64,000 nucleotides of DNA from Jacaranda mimosifolia (lineage: Eukaryota; Streptophyta; Magnoliopsida; Lamiales; Bignoniaceae), in NCBI GenBank assembly GCA_018894105.1, contig CM032124.1:36614277-36678276 (forward strand). Direction: 5' to 3'. The notes under the pieces are model-generated. The model saw only the letters and a list, made by a program, of their open reading frames with translations, was not told the DNA's origin and made no database searches. Every line of letters starts with the position of its first letter. Positions within the stretch are counted from its first letter, which is position 1. Positions 11,046 to 24,100 of the stretch are shown here, piece by piece. Position numbers and translations under genes: made by a program.

Positions 11046-12107
11046 ATAAAAAATACATTAAAGAATATTAAGTATGTATATGTGCATAAAAATGTATAAT
11101 ATCATATATATATATATATTACCATATATTATAGACACGGATGCGCGTGTCTACAGTGTTAGTGTGCGTGGCATTAATTTTCCCTTTTTTTTTTAACCTT
11201 TTTCCACTTGCAAACGACGCCATTTCTTGCATCAGGTGCTTGGTGGATTTGTACTTTGTGCTCTCTTTGTAGTACTTGGTTTTGGTATTTTCTGATTTTT
11301 TGGGGGAACCCACATGTGATGGGTTAGAAGAAAATAGATTTTTTCTATATTTTTTTTTTTTTTCGTTTTTCTGGCACCAAAACCTCCAAACTCACTTTTT
11401 TCTTCAATCTAAAGCTAATTCTCAATGGCGATTTTCTCCGCTTTCGAAGAAGAAAACCAGAAAAGCTGTCGCCGATGACATCTGCATTTCTCACCATATC
11501 TCAAGATTGTGGGCACCTTCTTTCTCTCATATTTGTTGCCAACCCACATCTCAAAGAACAGTAAGCACAATCGAAATTCGAGCACTATTTGATTTTTCTC
11601 GAAATTGTTAGGTTGTTTTATTCTTTACCCGTAAGTGATTTGATGGAAAAATTAAAAAAAAAAAGTAAAATTCAAATTTAGGAGTAATTTCTCATCATAA
11701 ATTTCTTCGTAAGTATTAACATTTGTCCTTTTTTTTGTTTATATTTTCCTATGGTGACACTATGATTTTTGTTAGAATTCTAAAATTAACAATTCTCCAT
11801 CAATGGCAGTCCGTCGAGGGTAGATTGGCATCGTGACGAACAGTATCCATGCGGCACTGCCTTCGTGATGTACAAGGATATCTATGAACTAAGACCGCAA
11901 TTGACCATCTGCCGGCTTCAACGTAGAGAAAGAATAGGCATTTGATTGTGTTGAATGACCAACATGAGAAGATGGGCAAGAAATTTGAACAGAAGGAGGA
12001 CTAGATTCAGAGGCTCCTGGAGAAGTACATAAATGATACTCCTGCTTCAAAAGTTAAGCAGTCTACTTTGTGGCATAAAATTCATAGAAACTTTTCTTTT
12101 TATAAAA
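11046..12107. pseudogene. Degenerate gene-like segment, unidentified
   Basis: Pieces look once coding. 11,425 has an ATG with a short reading frame, and about 11,830-11,942 reads HRDEQYPCGTAFVMYKDIY in one frame before a TGA. 11,960-12,080 reads NDQHEKMGKKFEQKED, a stop, then IQRLLEKYINDT. Frames change and stops intervene. I do not recognise the family. It may be a gene fragment carried by or trapped between Helitrons, or intronic chance sequence. Confidence 0.3.
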
Positions 12108-13925
12108 CTAGCAGTTGCCACATGCGGTTCTTGTGTGTAGAAATATTTTTAATGTATTTTATATTTTTGTGCATATTTTTCTTTTGCTGTAATCAAAGTT
12201 AATTGATGTTTGAAATATATAGTTATTATCTATAATTTTATGTGCTATTAATTTTTTTTGTCATTCTATTCAATTTAAAGATTATATAAAAATTCACACT
12301 CAAAACATTATTAAATTACACCAATAGTAAAATAAATTGAGTAATGCACCAAAATTATATTGTACACCTATTTGATTATATTTGATCATGATAGGATTTA
12401 AAAGAAAAAAAATGAATCATTCGCTAATTGAGAAATTATGTCATCCACACTAATAAATTTCCTGAGTGCAACTTTGATCTGATTCTGACATTGATAAATT
12501 ATCCAGAGAACTCAAGAGGCATCTTCAAGTGAACTTCATTGGCTAATTTCTCCCAAGCTGAAGGTCTGGATCTTTATAACATTAATAAATTCATGTTTTT
12601 ATAACATGTTTTAGCATCTCCAATTAACATTAAAAAATAAACTATCATTGGCTCCATTGACAGCTGAAATCTTCACTATTTAAATTAAATTTCAACATGC
12701 AGACAGAGTGTAGATTGGTCACGTCAATTCCCTGATAGATATTATAATAATATCAGGCTAAATTAAAAAGGTAAAATTCCAAGTATTCATACACAGAAAT
12801 AGTAGACAAATTTCTTATTTCCTCATCAAAATGCAAGACCTTTGTGATTTACTCAATTCCTAGTTTTACACTTTCGTCAAAGATAATCTAGAAGCTAGTT
12901 GATAAAATAACAAATTACTCATAAAGCAGTAATCAAAAAGCACCAAGACAGGATTCAGGGATAAATTATCGGGTCATTTTGAAATTTAGTTCTCTCACAC
13001 CGCAATCACTATATTATCCCTGAAAAGAATAAACATAAAAAATTTGATCAGTTTCTTTAATACAAATTAAACAACAACAAAAATATAAATTATAAGAAAA
13101 TAAAAATAGTGAGAGATCAGCAATCAAAAACGCCAGTAACTTCATATACCGGTCAATAGAACAACAAATGATAAATAGGTATAAAATGAAATGGAAACAA
13201 CAATAATGACACATAATAGATAACACAGTTAAACATCCATTGAAAACTCAAAAATCCAATTTAGTAAACAAACTACAATTAACTAAATGTTACCTAATGT
13301 GTGTGCGTGTGTATACATTTAAAATAAATAAATAAATAAATGTTACCTAAGAAAATATAGTTCTTTAAACTGGCAATAGCACCACCTAAACACCAAAACA
13401 TCTTCCAACCAAAGAGCAAATAAAATCTTTTGGAGAAAAAACACTTTTCTTGACAAAATGCCAAGAGCCGCTTTTGTTTTCTATCTTTTCTTTCAACTAC
13501 CTTTTGGGCAAACATTAAATTAATAATAGGGACCTTTGGTTAATAGAAGACAAAAACTGATGAGGTAGAGTAGGAAGAAATTGAGAAAGAATTATGAAAG
13601 TTTTACGGATGAAAAGGAAGTTTAGAAGATGTGGCTGGGAGTTTTAAGTTTTTGAGTACTGGTTTTGAGTTGGGAGCTGCCAATATGAGCGGCAATGCTG
13701 TAAACTTATTTTATTGTGTGTGTGTGGATAAATATAAGGGTAAATTTGGAACATCCAGAAAATGGTATGAGAACTGTCACAGAAATGTAGTAATTTCCAG
13801 TTTCACTCCTTTGATTACATTAATGATTCTAATTAAGACAATATTTTAAGGGTAATTTTGTAAAACTAATAAAGATAACTTTTGTTATAGAATCAAAACA
13901 TCCTTCCTTTTTATAATAGTATAGA
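12108..13925 (-). mobile_element. Helitron-like element on the minus strand (1.8 kb)
   Basis: On the minus strand it starts TCTATACTATTATAAAAAGG after an A (13,924-13,925 inward). It ends GCAACTGCTAG before a T, with a CACA/TGTG stem about eight bases from the CTAG. These match the heads and tails of the other small Helitrons here. The inner ~1.8 kb has only short ORFs (for example 13,014-13,226, 13,294-13,515 and 13,631-13,849), none resembling Rep/helicase. It could be a nonautonomous Helitron, or two unrelated ends. The 3' stem is weak. Confidence 0.5.
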
Positions 13926-15897
13926 TAACTGTTGTTAGTCTTGAAAAAGAAGTTTTATGTATTGTGTAAAGATGTTGTGAATCGTTGGACTAAGAGAAAT
14001 TTTAGTAACACAAAGAAGAAGAAGAAGAAGGAGGAGGAAAAAACACTATGGTATTTTGCTAATGGGGACAAAATCTAGCAAAATCCGCTATAGTCCAATT
14101 GGAGAAAAATCTAGCAGATATAATTAAGTAAATTAAAGCTGTTGCCTTCTCGATTTGTTGCTTTACCTCAAAGTTGTTTCATGTTGAAGTGCATGAGTCC
14201 TTATTTGGAAACAACTTAAAGCTGAATGAAGCTCTTTTGTATACATTATTTCGCTTCCATGTATTGTGCTGTATTAACCGATGCTAATAGTTGTGAGCTT
14301 AACTGCAGGCACATACATTACAAACATGGTGTTTGACAATGTAGTTTTCTCTTGGTTTAGCATAGATTAGCCAAAATTTAACACACTTATGGCCTGGAAT
14401 ACGGGATTAGCAGTTAGCGTGATACAATATAATTGCTAATTTATTCGTTGATATGTTGCAGTTTATGCTGATTTCTACTGAGAAATGTCATGCCCTTGGT
14501 GTAGTTGTTGTTCAAAGTGCTGATGAAAACTTTGTCAAAAGAAGAAAAAAATGACTATTCAAGTGTGATTAATTGTTTGATATACAAAATAAGAGATGCA
14601 AGTAAATCTACTGAACATTTTTCATTCAAGGACTTTTTGTGGGGACTGGTTTGCTAATAGCCTTGTGATTGATTGCTCATGTTTGCAGAGGCAATACACT
14701 ATGTATTATGAGTTATGTATGCATGATTCTGATTATAGGTACTTATACCTTATTATGAAAGGGAATTATGGTACAAAGGGTATCTTTATTCTGGCCAACT
14801 TAGAAAAAGAACCTACAACATGGTTCATGGATATAGAACAATGTTTGGGGATTAAGTCATGGGACAAGCCAGTGCTACCTGGTTTGGGCAGGCTATTAGG
14901 GTGATTTGTGCATTAGATTCTAATCTGATAATCTTGGATTATGTGGTTAAGCCTACAAAAGATGTCAAGGTCCTCGTAGTTTAATTGTCATACCCCATTT
15001 GTCGAGAGTGATGTTGTCCTGCGGTGATTATCTAGTTTGATATGTGCATTATTAAGGTGTAAGGACTAACTAAGTGAAAAAAAAAAAGCACCAAGCAGTT
15101 ACTCCTTAAACCCACAACTTGCATCGTGCTTGCAAGCATAATAAGTGGTGCTTAGTCAGTGACATTTCTCCTGTCAAGTTCCTTAGAGTCCTGAACTGAA
15201 TCTAGATAGGCAGGTAGCTCGCAGGTCATGGCTGCCCCAAAATCATATTATATTTGACTAATAAGATTTCAGAACTTCCTCATGTTGTGATGAATGCTAT
15301 GGACACTCGTTGGTGTTGGTTTTAAATATTATTGGGTAATTTGAGTGAGTCTTGGTAAGAGTTGTTATATTACCTGAATTTTTCTCTATTTTCTGCTACC
15401 ATTTTTCACTTTACTTGTCACCATGTCTCAATTTCTGGTCAGCCTTGTAGTTCACTACAACAATGAGAAATGCTATAAAGGGGAGCCTTATAGCTTTCGA
15501 CTGCCTTCTCTTGCGTGATTAGTGCAAATCCCGGGGGCAAGCGTACATGCAAAGGACCAAACTAGAGTTTCATTATATGAATCCTTTTTTCAAACATAAA
15601 TTGTTGCTAAAATGTGTTGGCATCAGGTGAATATGCATGCCATGGTGCAGTTTCGTGAATAATAGGATTTCTGTAGAAGACAGAAGCAAATACTAGGGAT
15701 CTCATGCAAAGTTCAACTCGGTATATTTTTAGTTGTATAAAATATAAATATCATAGCTTAACTTTTGACTACAGACACCCTTTTCTCATTTGTTTTTATT
15801 GCTCTGACCCAGCAGGTAACTTCAACATGTTTTTTTACCATATTTCCTTATATATTCACATTCTTGTATCGAATGCTAAACCACTCTGGCCTTGTTT
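13926..15897. other. No supported gene; mixed-composition sequence
   Basis: Less A+T-rich than its surroundings, with several CAG acceptor-like sites. An ORF at 14,596-14,904 (102 codons, includes TTWFMDIEQCLG) has no family I recognise and no clear splice partners. It may be an old gene fragment or intronic sequence. Confidence 0.3.
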
Positions 15898-16310
15898 GCT
15901 TGGCGTGATTGGGTGCAATACATATTTAATCACGCTTCTTTTAATATTTACTTCAATTGATAAAAACTCTTGATAAATCTTAGGCCCTACATTATTTATT
16001 GTTACTTTTGAAAAATGGATCAAGGAGGGGAATGTTTGATTATGTGTGATAAGAATTACAAAGATTTAATAGGGTTTATTTTTTATTTTTATTTTTTTAT
16101 ATCTTATTTTCAATTAAATCATGATCCTAAAAATGGAAAAGAATGTGGAAATTATGAAAAATTTATTAAAGTATAAATGATATAAGAGTAAATTTATATA
16201 TTAATCATACCAATCAAATATAAAATTAAAATATTATATCGTAATGGGCTTAAAATGTATCATTTGTTTATATATTACTTTTAATTATATCATTCCAAGC
16301 AAACGAGCCC
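15898..16310. mobile_element. Possible MITE
   Basis: Left end GGCCTTGTTTGCTTGGCGTG, and right end on the other strand GGGCTCGTTTGCTTGGAATG, are about 80% alike, around an A+T-rich core of 413 bp in total. The flanking triplets (TCT and TAT) are not a perfect duplication, so the superfamily is uncertain, though the GTTTGCTTGG style is usual for PIF/Harbinger. Confidence 0.55.
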
Positions 16311-17061
16311 TATGTAGAAACCTTTTTGTGTTACAACATGATATATTGTACCTAGCTTAAGATGCAAAATATTGAACCATAATAAAAATAAGAATAAATT
16401 TCATGTACATTCCTAAGGTTTGGTTTAATCTCATGAAGTTATACTTCTTTAATATTTACCTCCTTTTCTTGGTTGCCACTAGGAATAGAGCGACACAATT
16501 AAAAAATTTGGGATGGTCTTTCAAAAATTTTACTCTGTATGTGGGAATAATATTGATGACTTTTGATCAATTTTTATGCATAAAAATGCCACTTGGGCTT
16601 AATTGTAGGCTGAAGAAGGCATTTGTCATAATATTGCAATATTTTTGTTGGTTTTTTTTTTTTTTCCCTATATTTCTATTTAATAATTGTTGCAAATCAG
16701 TTTGGGGACTCCTAATTTTCAACATACATGGCTTCTTCATGGAAATTGATCAGTTATATTAATTGAAGAAGGATTAGTGTTGCACTGTAAAATATGTTTA
16801 TAGTGTATTAGGTAATTAAAGGAAATTGATCTTCTTTTACCTATGTGATTGTTATAAAATTCAATACAAGATTGTATTGCTGCATTGAAGAAATTAAATA
16901 AGTGTAATCAAAATTTGGAAAAGCAAGCAGCAAATACACTATATATGTATTTTGACAAATTAAATCATACCCAGAGATTGTAACCTTAAAAAAAGAAGAA
17001 TAAAATAGATATGCTTGCCCATAATCGAAATCATTTCCAAATCTTTCGAAAATATAATTAA
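16311..17061. other. Intergenic, no gene supported
   Basis: Contains an ORF of 119 codons (16,403-16,762) with long hydrophobic and phenylalanine runs from poly-T. This is compositional, with no family features. Confidence 0.35.
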
Positions 17062-17526
17062 GGCAATGTTTGGTTATGTTATATAGGTGATTATGATATG
17101 TATTTTGGAGAAATGAATTTTGAGAGTGGGATTGGAAAATATGTAGGTGGTATTTGGGGAATGCAGATGGATATTTGTTTATATTTTGAGAAAGAGTTAA
17201 AAATTTATTTTGAATAGTATTGGTATGTTTGTTTATGCTATTTTAGGTGGAGATATTTTTTATTGTAGCGGTTAAATCAATACTTTTTGTTGGGTTTTTG
17301 AGGTAAAAACAGAATTGAGTTATTTTTTATATTGTAAAAAAAATAATAAAATATATATGATATATATGTGTATATATGGGAAAATGAGGAAATTTTGAGG
17401 ATAATGAAGGATGGAAGAGAGTATTTTGAAAAACCATATTCTTGTATTTTGAAAGAAAATGAATATATATTTAATTATATTTTGACAAAACAAAATTGAT
17501 TTGCCAAAACATAACCGAACACTACT
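17062..17526. mobile_element. Tourist-like (PIF/Harbinger) MITE
   Basis: Left end GGCAATGTTTGGTTATGTT, and right end on the other strand AGTAGTGTTCGGTTATGTT, flanked by TAA (17,059-17,061 and 17,527-17,529). The 3-bp TAA/TTA duplication and the GTTTGGTTATG style fit PIF/Harbinger MITEs. 465 bp, no coding sequence. Confidence 0.75.
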
Positions 17527-19740
17527 TAAAATTTTGAAGCAAATGTCACCATTTATATATGGATGTAGCAAGTTGGATTTGGTTAAAACTTGATATTTGA
17601 CTTAAGCAACTAAGAATTCACTTTGTTGGGTTCATTCTACTTGCTAAACCATTTCAGAATTTTAAAATATTAAATTCTTGTTTTTGAATGTTATTGTAAA
17701 TTTTTGAATATGAGGAAAAATGTTATTGAAAAGAACTTACTCTTACATTTATGGATATAATATTTTTAAAAATTAGTTTCTGAACATATATCTTTTCAAA
17801 GTATTGTCATCACTTTTTAAATGAAGCAATAATTTTATTAACAAAGAACTTGCTTTTAAGCTTGTGTCTATAATTTCTTTTAAAAAAAATAATATTGACA
17901 TGTATATATTTTATCCACATATTGAAAGTATAATTTATTTTACAAAATATAATCCAATTGGTTATATTTATTAATAGATAATAAATATTCAACCTTAAAA
18001 ATAGATAATGCATAATTAAATTTTAAGGCTTTTTTTGGATTAAAATGTATAATTAAATTAAAAAGGTCTAACTCTTCAAATGCAAAAATAAGTTAATATT
18101 TATTAGAACTCATATTTATAAGATAATTTCATTACTTCATATATTCATTTAACTTTTGACAGTTAATATTATCAAAGTGAATATAAATTATTAAATATGA
18201 AATACATCAATTGTGAAAAAGTATTTACCAAGCAATGAAACTTTAATTTTTAGCTGTATATACACAATTTTTTATAAATAATTTTTTTTTATTGAATAGA
18301 AATAAAATAATTTTCTTATAAAAAATATTATGATAAGTAAAGATTCAACCAATTGAAGTAAACTTATCGAAACACATAATATTATATACAGAAAAGAAAA
18401 ATTCTTTATTATATGCAATTAATTAGAAAAGAAAAAATCAAGTGCTAATAAATTTAATGAATATTTTATAGAAAAATATATAGCATTTCTTCATTCATTT
18501 TGATGAGAAATTGAAATAATTTTAACAACTTAATAAAATTATAATATTTCTAAATATTTTAGAATATGACATTATTTGAGGCACATTACTTAAATATGAA
18601 GTGTATATAATTTTTTTATCTAGATAAATCGAGAAAACTACAAGTAAAATAATAATAAAATAAAAATTCAACATCAAAGATAAATTATTGTATGAACATA
18701 TAGAAATTTTTAAAAATAGTATTAAAATAAATACATAAAATATAATTCATTAAAATAAAAAAGTACTGCATGTTGATGTTGTTAAAAAATTATAATCCTA
18801 AGTTGGTTATAAAAACTTTAATTTTAAATAAATATTGAGAAAATAATAAAGTGATAACATTGATGAAATATTTAAATATACTAGAAAAGCATCTAATTAA
18901 TTTAAAATAAAAAAACAAAAATAATATAAAATTGTGTTATAAAAATATTAAAAAAATTATAAAATAAACTTTAAATTAATTAAAAAATATTATTATATTA
19001 TGCTAATCACGCAAAGAGGTCCTAAAACTAAAATATAGAATTGTACTACAAATAATATGGAAATAAAATGTGAGAAGAATAATTGTAGAATAACAATATT
19101 TATCTATGAATAAAATAAAATATTCATCTATTAATCTTATGATAAATTAAATTTGTAATATAGAATTTTGTGAGAGGAGTACTTAATATGGTATTTATAA
19201 AATATTTTTAAAACTATAAACTTATTTAATGAGATAAAAATATGATAATTGACATTTTTTGAATTATCTTATGATATAGAAATTTATATTATAATTTTAG
19301 ATAAATACGACTTGTTATTTTAGTTATAATAGATAAGTTGATTGTATTAAAATACAATATAAAAGTAAATAAACAATCAATGAAATTTTTTTATTGAATT
19401 AAAAAAATTCAAAATTGTAAAAATTTAATATGTGGACAAAATTACACAATTAGAATCAAAATTATGCAAGTATAAATATTTTGAATTATAATGCTATATT
19501 GCATGCAGAGATTTTTTTTTTCCTTTTAATTATAATTTTATATATCTCTTGTTCTTAATTTTTTTATTTTACAAAAAGTTATTAAGATAAATTTTACAAA
19601 ATTTTTAAAATATACTTTGACACAAGTGTACATCCAAAAATAAAGTCTACATAAAAATTATTCTACTATATCATTTTTGTATTTCTAAAATTTTAAAACT
19701 ACTACAAATAATAATGAATATATTAATCAAGTAGATGGGC
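17527..19740. other. Very A+T-rich stretch without genes
   Basis: 2.2 kb of almost pure A+T sequence with homopolymers. ORFs are short and compositional. I see no repeat structure strong enough to name. Confidence 0.5.
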
Positions 19741-19844
19741 CTTGCGCGGTGGCTTTTTTTTAGTATTATAATATACTTATACAATATATATTGTATAAAT
19801 ATATAATATATTTTATCTATGTATACACACAAAAAGAATCAGAC

Positions 19845-20145
19845 CCACCCAACCACTCTATGTCCCTCCGCCAGATCTAGTGGCTGCCATGGCAGCAGAG
19901 TCGGCTGCCTTGCCGCTGAATGTTCGCGGGTAGGTGGGTGGAGCGGGTGAATGGGGGAGGCGAGGGATGGATGTATGTGTAGGGGACGGGGAAGGGGGAC
20001 AGACGTGGGGGGCCGGGAAGCAGCCGCTCTACCGCTGCCGGGGTTGTTGGGGTCCTTGGGGAGAGAGCGTGTGGGCCAGGGAAGGGGGAACCGGGCGGGG
20101 GGGTGGGGGTTGTGCGCGTGGGGTGTTGGCGGTAGGGAAGGGATG
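19845..20145 (+). repeat. G-rich island with G-quadruplex motifs
   Basis: About 300 bp of G+C-rich sequence set in DNA that is nearly all A+T. 20,079-20,109 has five G runs of three or more separated by short loops. The inner part includes GCTGCCATGGCAGC. ORFs at 19,934 and 19,951 only reflect composition. Similar islands lie at 24,980-25,092 and 63,750-63,880. Confidence 0.7.
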
Positions 20146-21100
20146 ATAATTGTTAGTTTTCTTTTTAACTTAATAAATTTAATTATTTAAACAAATTATT
20201 TTGTATAATATTATTAAATAAATTATTTTAAATAATAATTTATTATTTAATTTTATTGAATATATGTTCAATTTCTTATTTTAAATTGTTTCTTTATCTT
20301 ATTTTTAATTAATAAATAATGAAATTTAATTTAATTAAATTATTTTAGATATATTATTATTCTAAAATTATTAAACATGTTTCCAATTAATAAATATATT
20401 TTTGACACTAATTAATAAATATATTTAGTACTTAATATTATTAAATATGTTTTATTATTTAAATAAGTTATTTTAAATATGTAATATTATTAATCATATT
20501 ATCTAGAAATGCTTATTATTCAACATTATTAAATAGGTGAAATTATTTTAGTTTTTTATTATATTCAATTATTTACTATATTTATTTTTATTTATTTATT
20601 TATTGATAAATTATTTTAGATATAATTATAATTCTTGTTATTAAATATATAATTAAAAATATTAAAATTATATTATTTAATATGATAAAATTAATTTTTT
20701 TTTTTTAAAGTTTAGTACCTTTTTCCATTTCATTTTTTTTAATTTTTAATTTGGTTGATTTTTTTTTTATTTTTTTCCAATGTTTTTTGTCCTTCATTCT
20801 AACAACATTTTTTAATTTTTGATTTTGAGTGATGTCGTAACACACACAGACGGTGGCGTGGCACTAGATGACAAATGGCAAAAGAACCCCAAATTCTTAG
20901 CTTAATTTAAATTGATTGGACATTAAATGAGCTTAATTAAAGAATTTTCAGCTTGAAAGGATCAAATATGTGAAAAATTATTGAATAATGGATCAAATAA
21001 GTACCTCACACAAAACAGATTGAAGTAGAAAAGGGCAGTAGTTGAGGAACGGATATTGCATTTTTCCCATAAACTGAAGCATGTAATGGAGCAGAACCCT
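20146..21100. other. A+T-rich flank downstream of PGG-1
   Basis: No gene. The last ~40 bp (from 21,068) match the sequence downstream of PGG-2 (40,938-40,963), so they belong to the PGG-1 3' UTR. Confidence 0.5.
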
Positions 21101-24100
21101 TCAAAATGTATGGTATCCTTCATCTTCTGCGCTATCTAGATCTGAATTCCAAGAGCTTAGATCGTCATCGTCGTCGTAGTCCTCCTTCTCCTTCTCTTCC
21201 TCCTCCTCCCAGTTTCCTTGTGCTGTGTGTGTACGATTAATATCTAAATTCCTGGAGGTCTCGTCCTCAGAATTCTCCACCGTTGATCCTTCTCTTGCTC
21301 TCCGGTTTTCTATCTGCTTTACTGATCTGTTCTTCCTCCACTCTCTCTTTCTCAGCCTGTGCTTAACCAGCATGATCCCCAGAGCTACCATCAGAGTTCC
21401 CAACGAACCAGCACAGATGGAAAACAGAAACACTATAGTCCAATCCATAGCCCTCCGCCGCATCGGCGGTTGCATGATCACCACAGCCGCCGCCACATAC
21501 GCCGCGGCCATGAACGAAACAGCCACCCACACCGCCTTGTGAGCTATCGCCAGCATCCTCATCAGTGGTTTTCTCTTGAATGGGATTATGCTGATCAAGA
21601 CGAGGACAACGCAGAGAGACGTGAACAGGGCGATGTTGTTGCAAACCGAAAACACTCTGAAAGCTGTTCTTCTGGCGGCCACGGAAGTTCCTATGAGAGG
21701 GCCGTCTTGATGCACGCCGCCGGGGGGGATAACCCCGGCGTTGTACGTAAATGTTGCTATCAGTATTGCCACCAAGGTGATGGTGTTCCTGGTGTTATGC
21801 AGGGCCTCCCTGTATACTTCCTGTGCTTTCTGCCGCGCTTTTCGTTTGATTTTCTTAGACTTGTGATGATCATGACTTTGAGTGGGCTTCTGGCTTTTGC
21901 GACGCTTCTCGGGACGATCTCCAGTCATTCGCATCTCATATGTTCTTGACAAACTGGGAAGATTTAGAGCGCCGGGAGAAGGTGGCCCGTTAGATATTAA
22001 TCCAAGTTCATCATCGCTACCAACCTGTTGTGGTGGTTGGGCTGGCAATCCACTGCTGCTGCCGCCTTTCCTCTTTGTGTTATGTGACGACATGTCTGAA
22101 TTAGGGGATCGTTCTGCAATCAAATGTACTAGTTATTTTCAACACATTTATAAAAGAGAAACGACTGAACAGAGCTTAATTATTTGAATTTGGACAACTG
22201 ATGTGATTAGTATATAGGCTTACATTTTCTATTCCACTATATATTTCATAGAGTAAAATTTATTTTCATTCATAAGGTTTCAATTCAATTATAAAATCAT
22301 TCATATTCTTTTAATTAACTTCAATCTCATTCTTTTTACCATTTTTCGGTAACACTTTCCAGCTAAAAATTGAAAAATGACCGAAAGACTCTTTTCACTA
22401 TCTTTGCATAATACATATAAGTAAATCATCCCCAAAATATAAGAAGATAAGCAAATGGTCTCTGAGTTTTGCATAGAAGATGCATTTTGAATGGAAGACG
22501 TATTTTTTTTTTTACGAAAGATACATTTTTAACGATAAAATATTGATTGAATATTATCTGGTCTGAGTAGAATAATATCCCATTCATTAAAAAACCTAAT
22601 TTTGATAATTGAGTCTTGTTTCAAGATGTAAGTACAAAAAGCAACATAAAAATTTTAAATGTGTGATGTGTCTAAAGTTTTCCATACCTCCTATGCAGCC
22701 ATGCCACAAAATAACCAAGAAATTCTATCTCCACAGCGCAAGACATTCCAAATCCTGAAAACGTTTTCTTGATTTGCTTTGGGAAAGGCAAAAACATTCC
22801 TATATCCCGCTGTCATGTCTTTTCTTAAAAATATTCACTTTAAAAGAATACATTCATTACTACAAAATTAGTATTTAAGAATAGTAACTTAGTCGTAGTT
22901 TATAATATAATTACATTCTCACAAAAGTAATATAGTGATTATTATAAAAAAAATATCACTATATATAATATAATATTTAGTGCCATTTAATTACTAAATA
23001 ACAAATAAAATAATAATGTTTGATATAAATGCCAACATAAATAAAAAATACTCACTAAGTCACTAATTTTTTTGAAAAAAGATGCTAGCTACTCATACTT
23101 AGTTATGGTTTTATTTGAAAAAAATACTATAAAGTATTTAGTGACACTAATTCATTAACTTTTATGGTATAATGACTTTTCAAAATAATATGGTGATAGT
23201 ATTTTAAAAATGCTACTACAATATAATATTAGTGGTATTTAATTGAAAATATCATCATAAAATATGTTTCAAAGGCATTTCACCACTGCCACTATTTTTT
23301 ACTTTTAAAAATATATCACTAATATTTATTTATGATGTCATTTGAAATAAAATATCACAAAATATTTAGTGACACTAACTTAAGATATTTTGACCCATTA
23401 TAGTGGTATAATAATAATTGTAAATTAAAAAGTTTCACTATGATATAATATTTAGTGATATTTAATTAATAAATATTAAATAAAATAGTATAGCTTTATT
23501 TTTTTATTTAGTAGGCTCATCAATATGTTTTGTCGTTGTTGTGACAATTCAATGGTTTGAATAGCTTATAAATGAATATTTAAAAATTCATTTATTTGAA
23601 TTCGTATATGGTTATATAAAATATTATCCACATTTGTTTAAAGTCGAGTTTATCAGTATTCAACTAGTAGATATTTAATTGTAATTCGATATAGATATAA
23701 TAAATGTATATCCAATTCATTTAATATCCACTTTGAATGTATATTCATTAAATATATGCATTTACATATTTGATTTTTCCAAACTATTATTTGTATTTGA
23801 TAAATAATGTTTAAAAAAATTATGATATACAATACATTTTAGTTTTTCATGTATTTTAAATGTCATTGTATATATTAATTAGTGTTAATACTTAATTATA
23901 AAGTCAATTATTAATTAAAAATTGTGTTATTTATTTCATTGCTTGCTTTTAATAAAATTTATAATTTCCTTCTATTAATTAAAAAATAGGAAAACATTAT
24001 TAAAGCCCCCTTAAAATAAATTTTTATATCTAATAAACCCATAAAATAATTTTTCAATCTAGCAAACCCGTTTCACAAATTTTTGTTCCAAAAAGTCCAA

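Noticed and set aside
11130..11160. GACACGGATGCGCGTGTC hairpin followed by GTTAGT as a Helitron 3' end
   Set aside because: The end is TTAG, not CTRR, and no head pairs with it.
14596..14904. 102-codon ORF as a gene
   Set aside because: No recognisable family, no splice support, and no paralogue in the window.
16403..16762. 119-codon hydrophobic ORF
   Set aside because: Phenylalanine runs come from poly-T; no start context, splice sites or family match.
19934..20190. Glycine/arginine-rich ORFs in the G-rich island
   Set aside because: Two overlapping frames are open only because of G+C content; no splice or start context.
21359..21949. 196-codon plus-strand ORFs opposite PGG-1 and PGG-2 (also 41,246-41,836)
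   Set aside because: They are antisense shadows of the conserved PGG coding sequence.
21101..22123. PGG-1 and PGG-2 read as single-exon genes starting at 22,123 and 42,010
   Set aside because: Those starts are TTG codons inside the intron end (TTGATTGCAG); the AG is the splice acceptor and the true N-terminus is in a separate exon.
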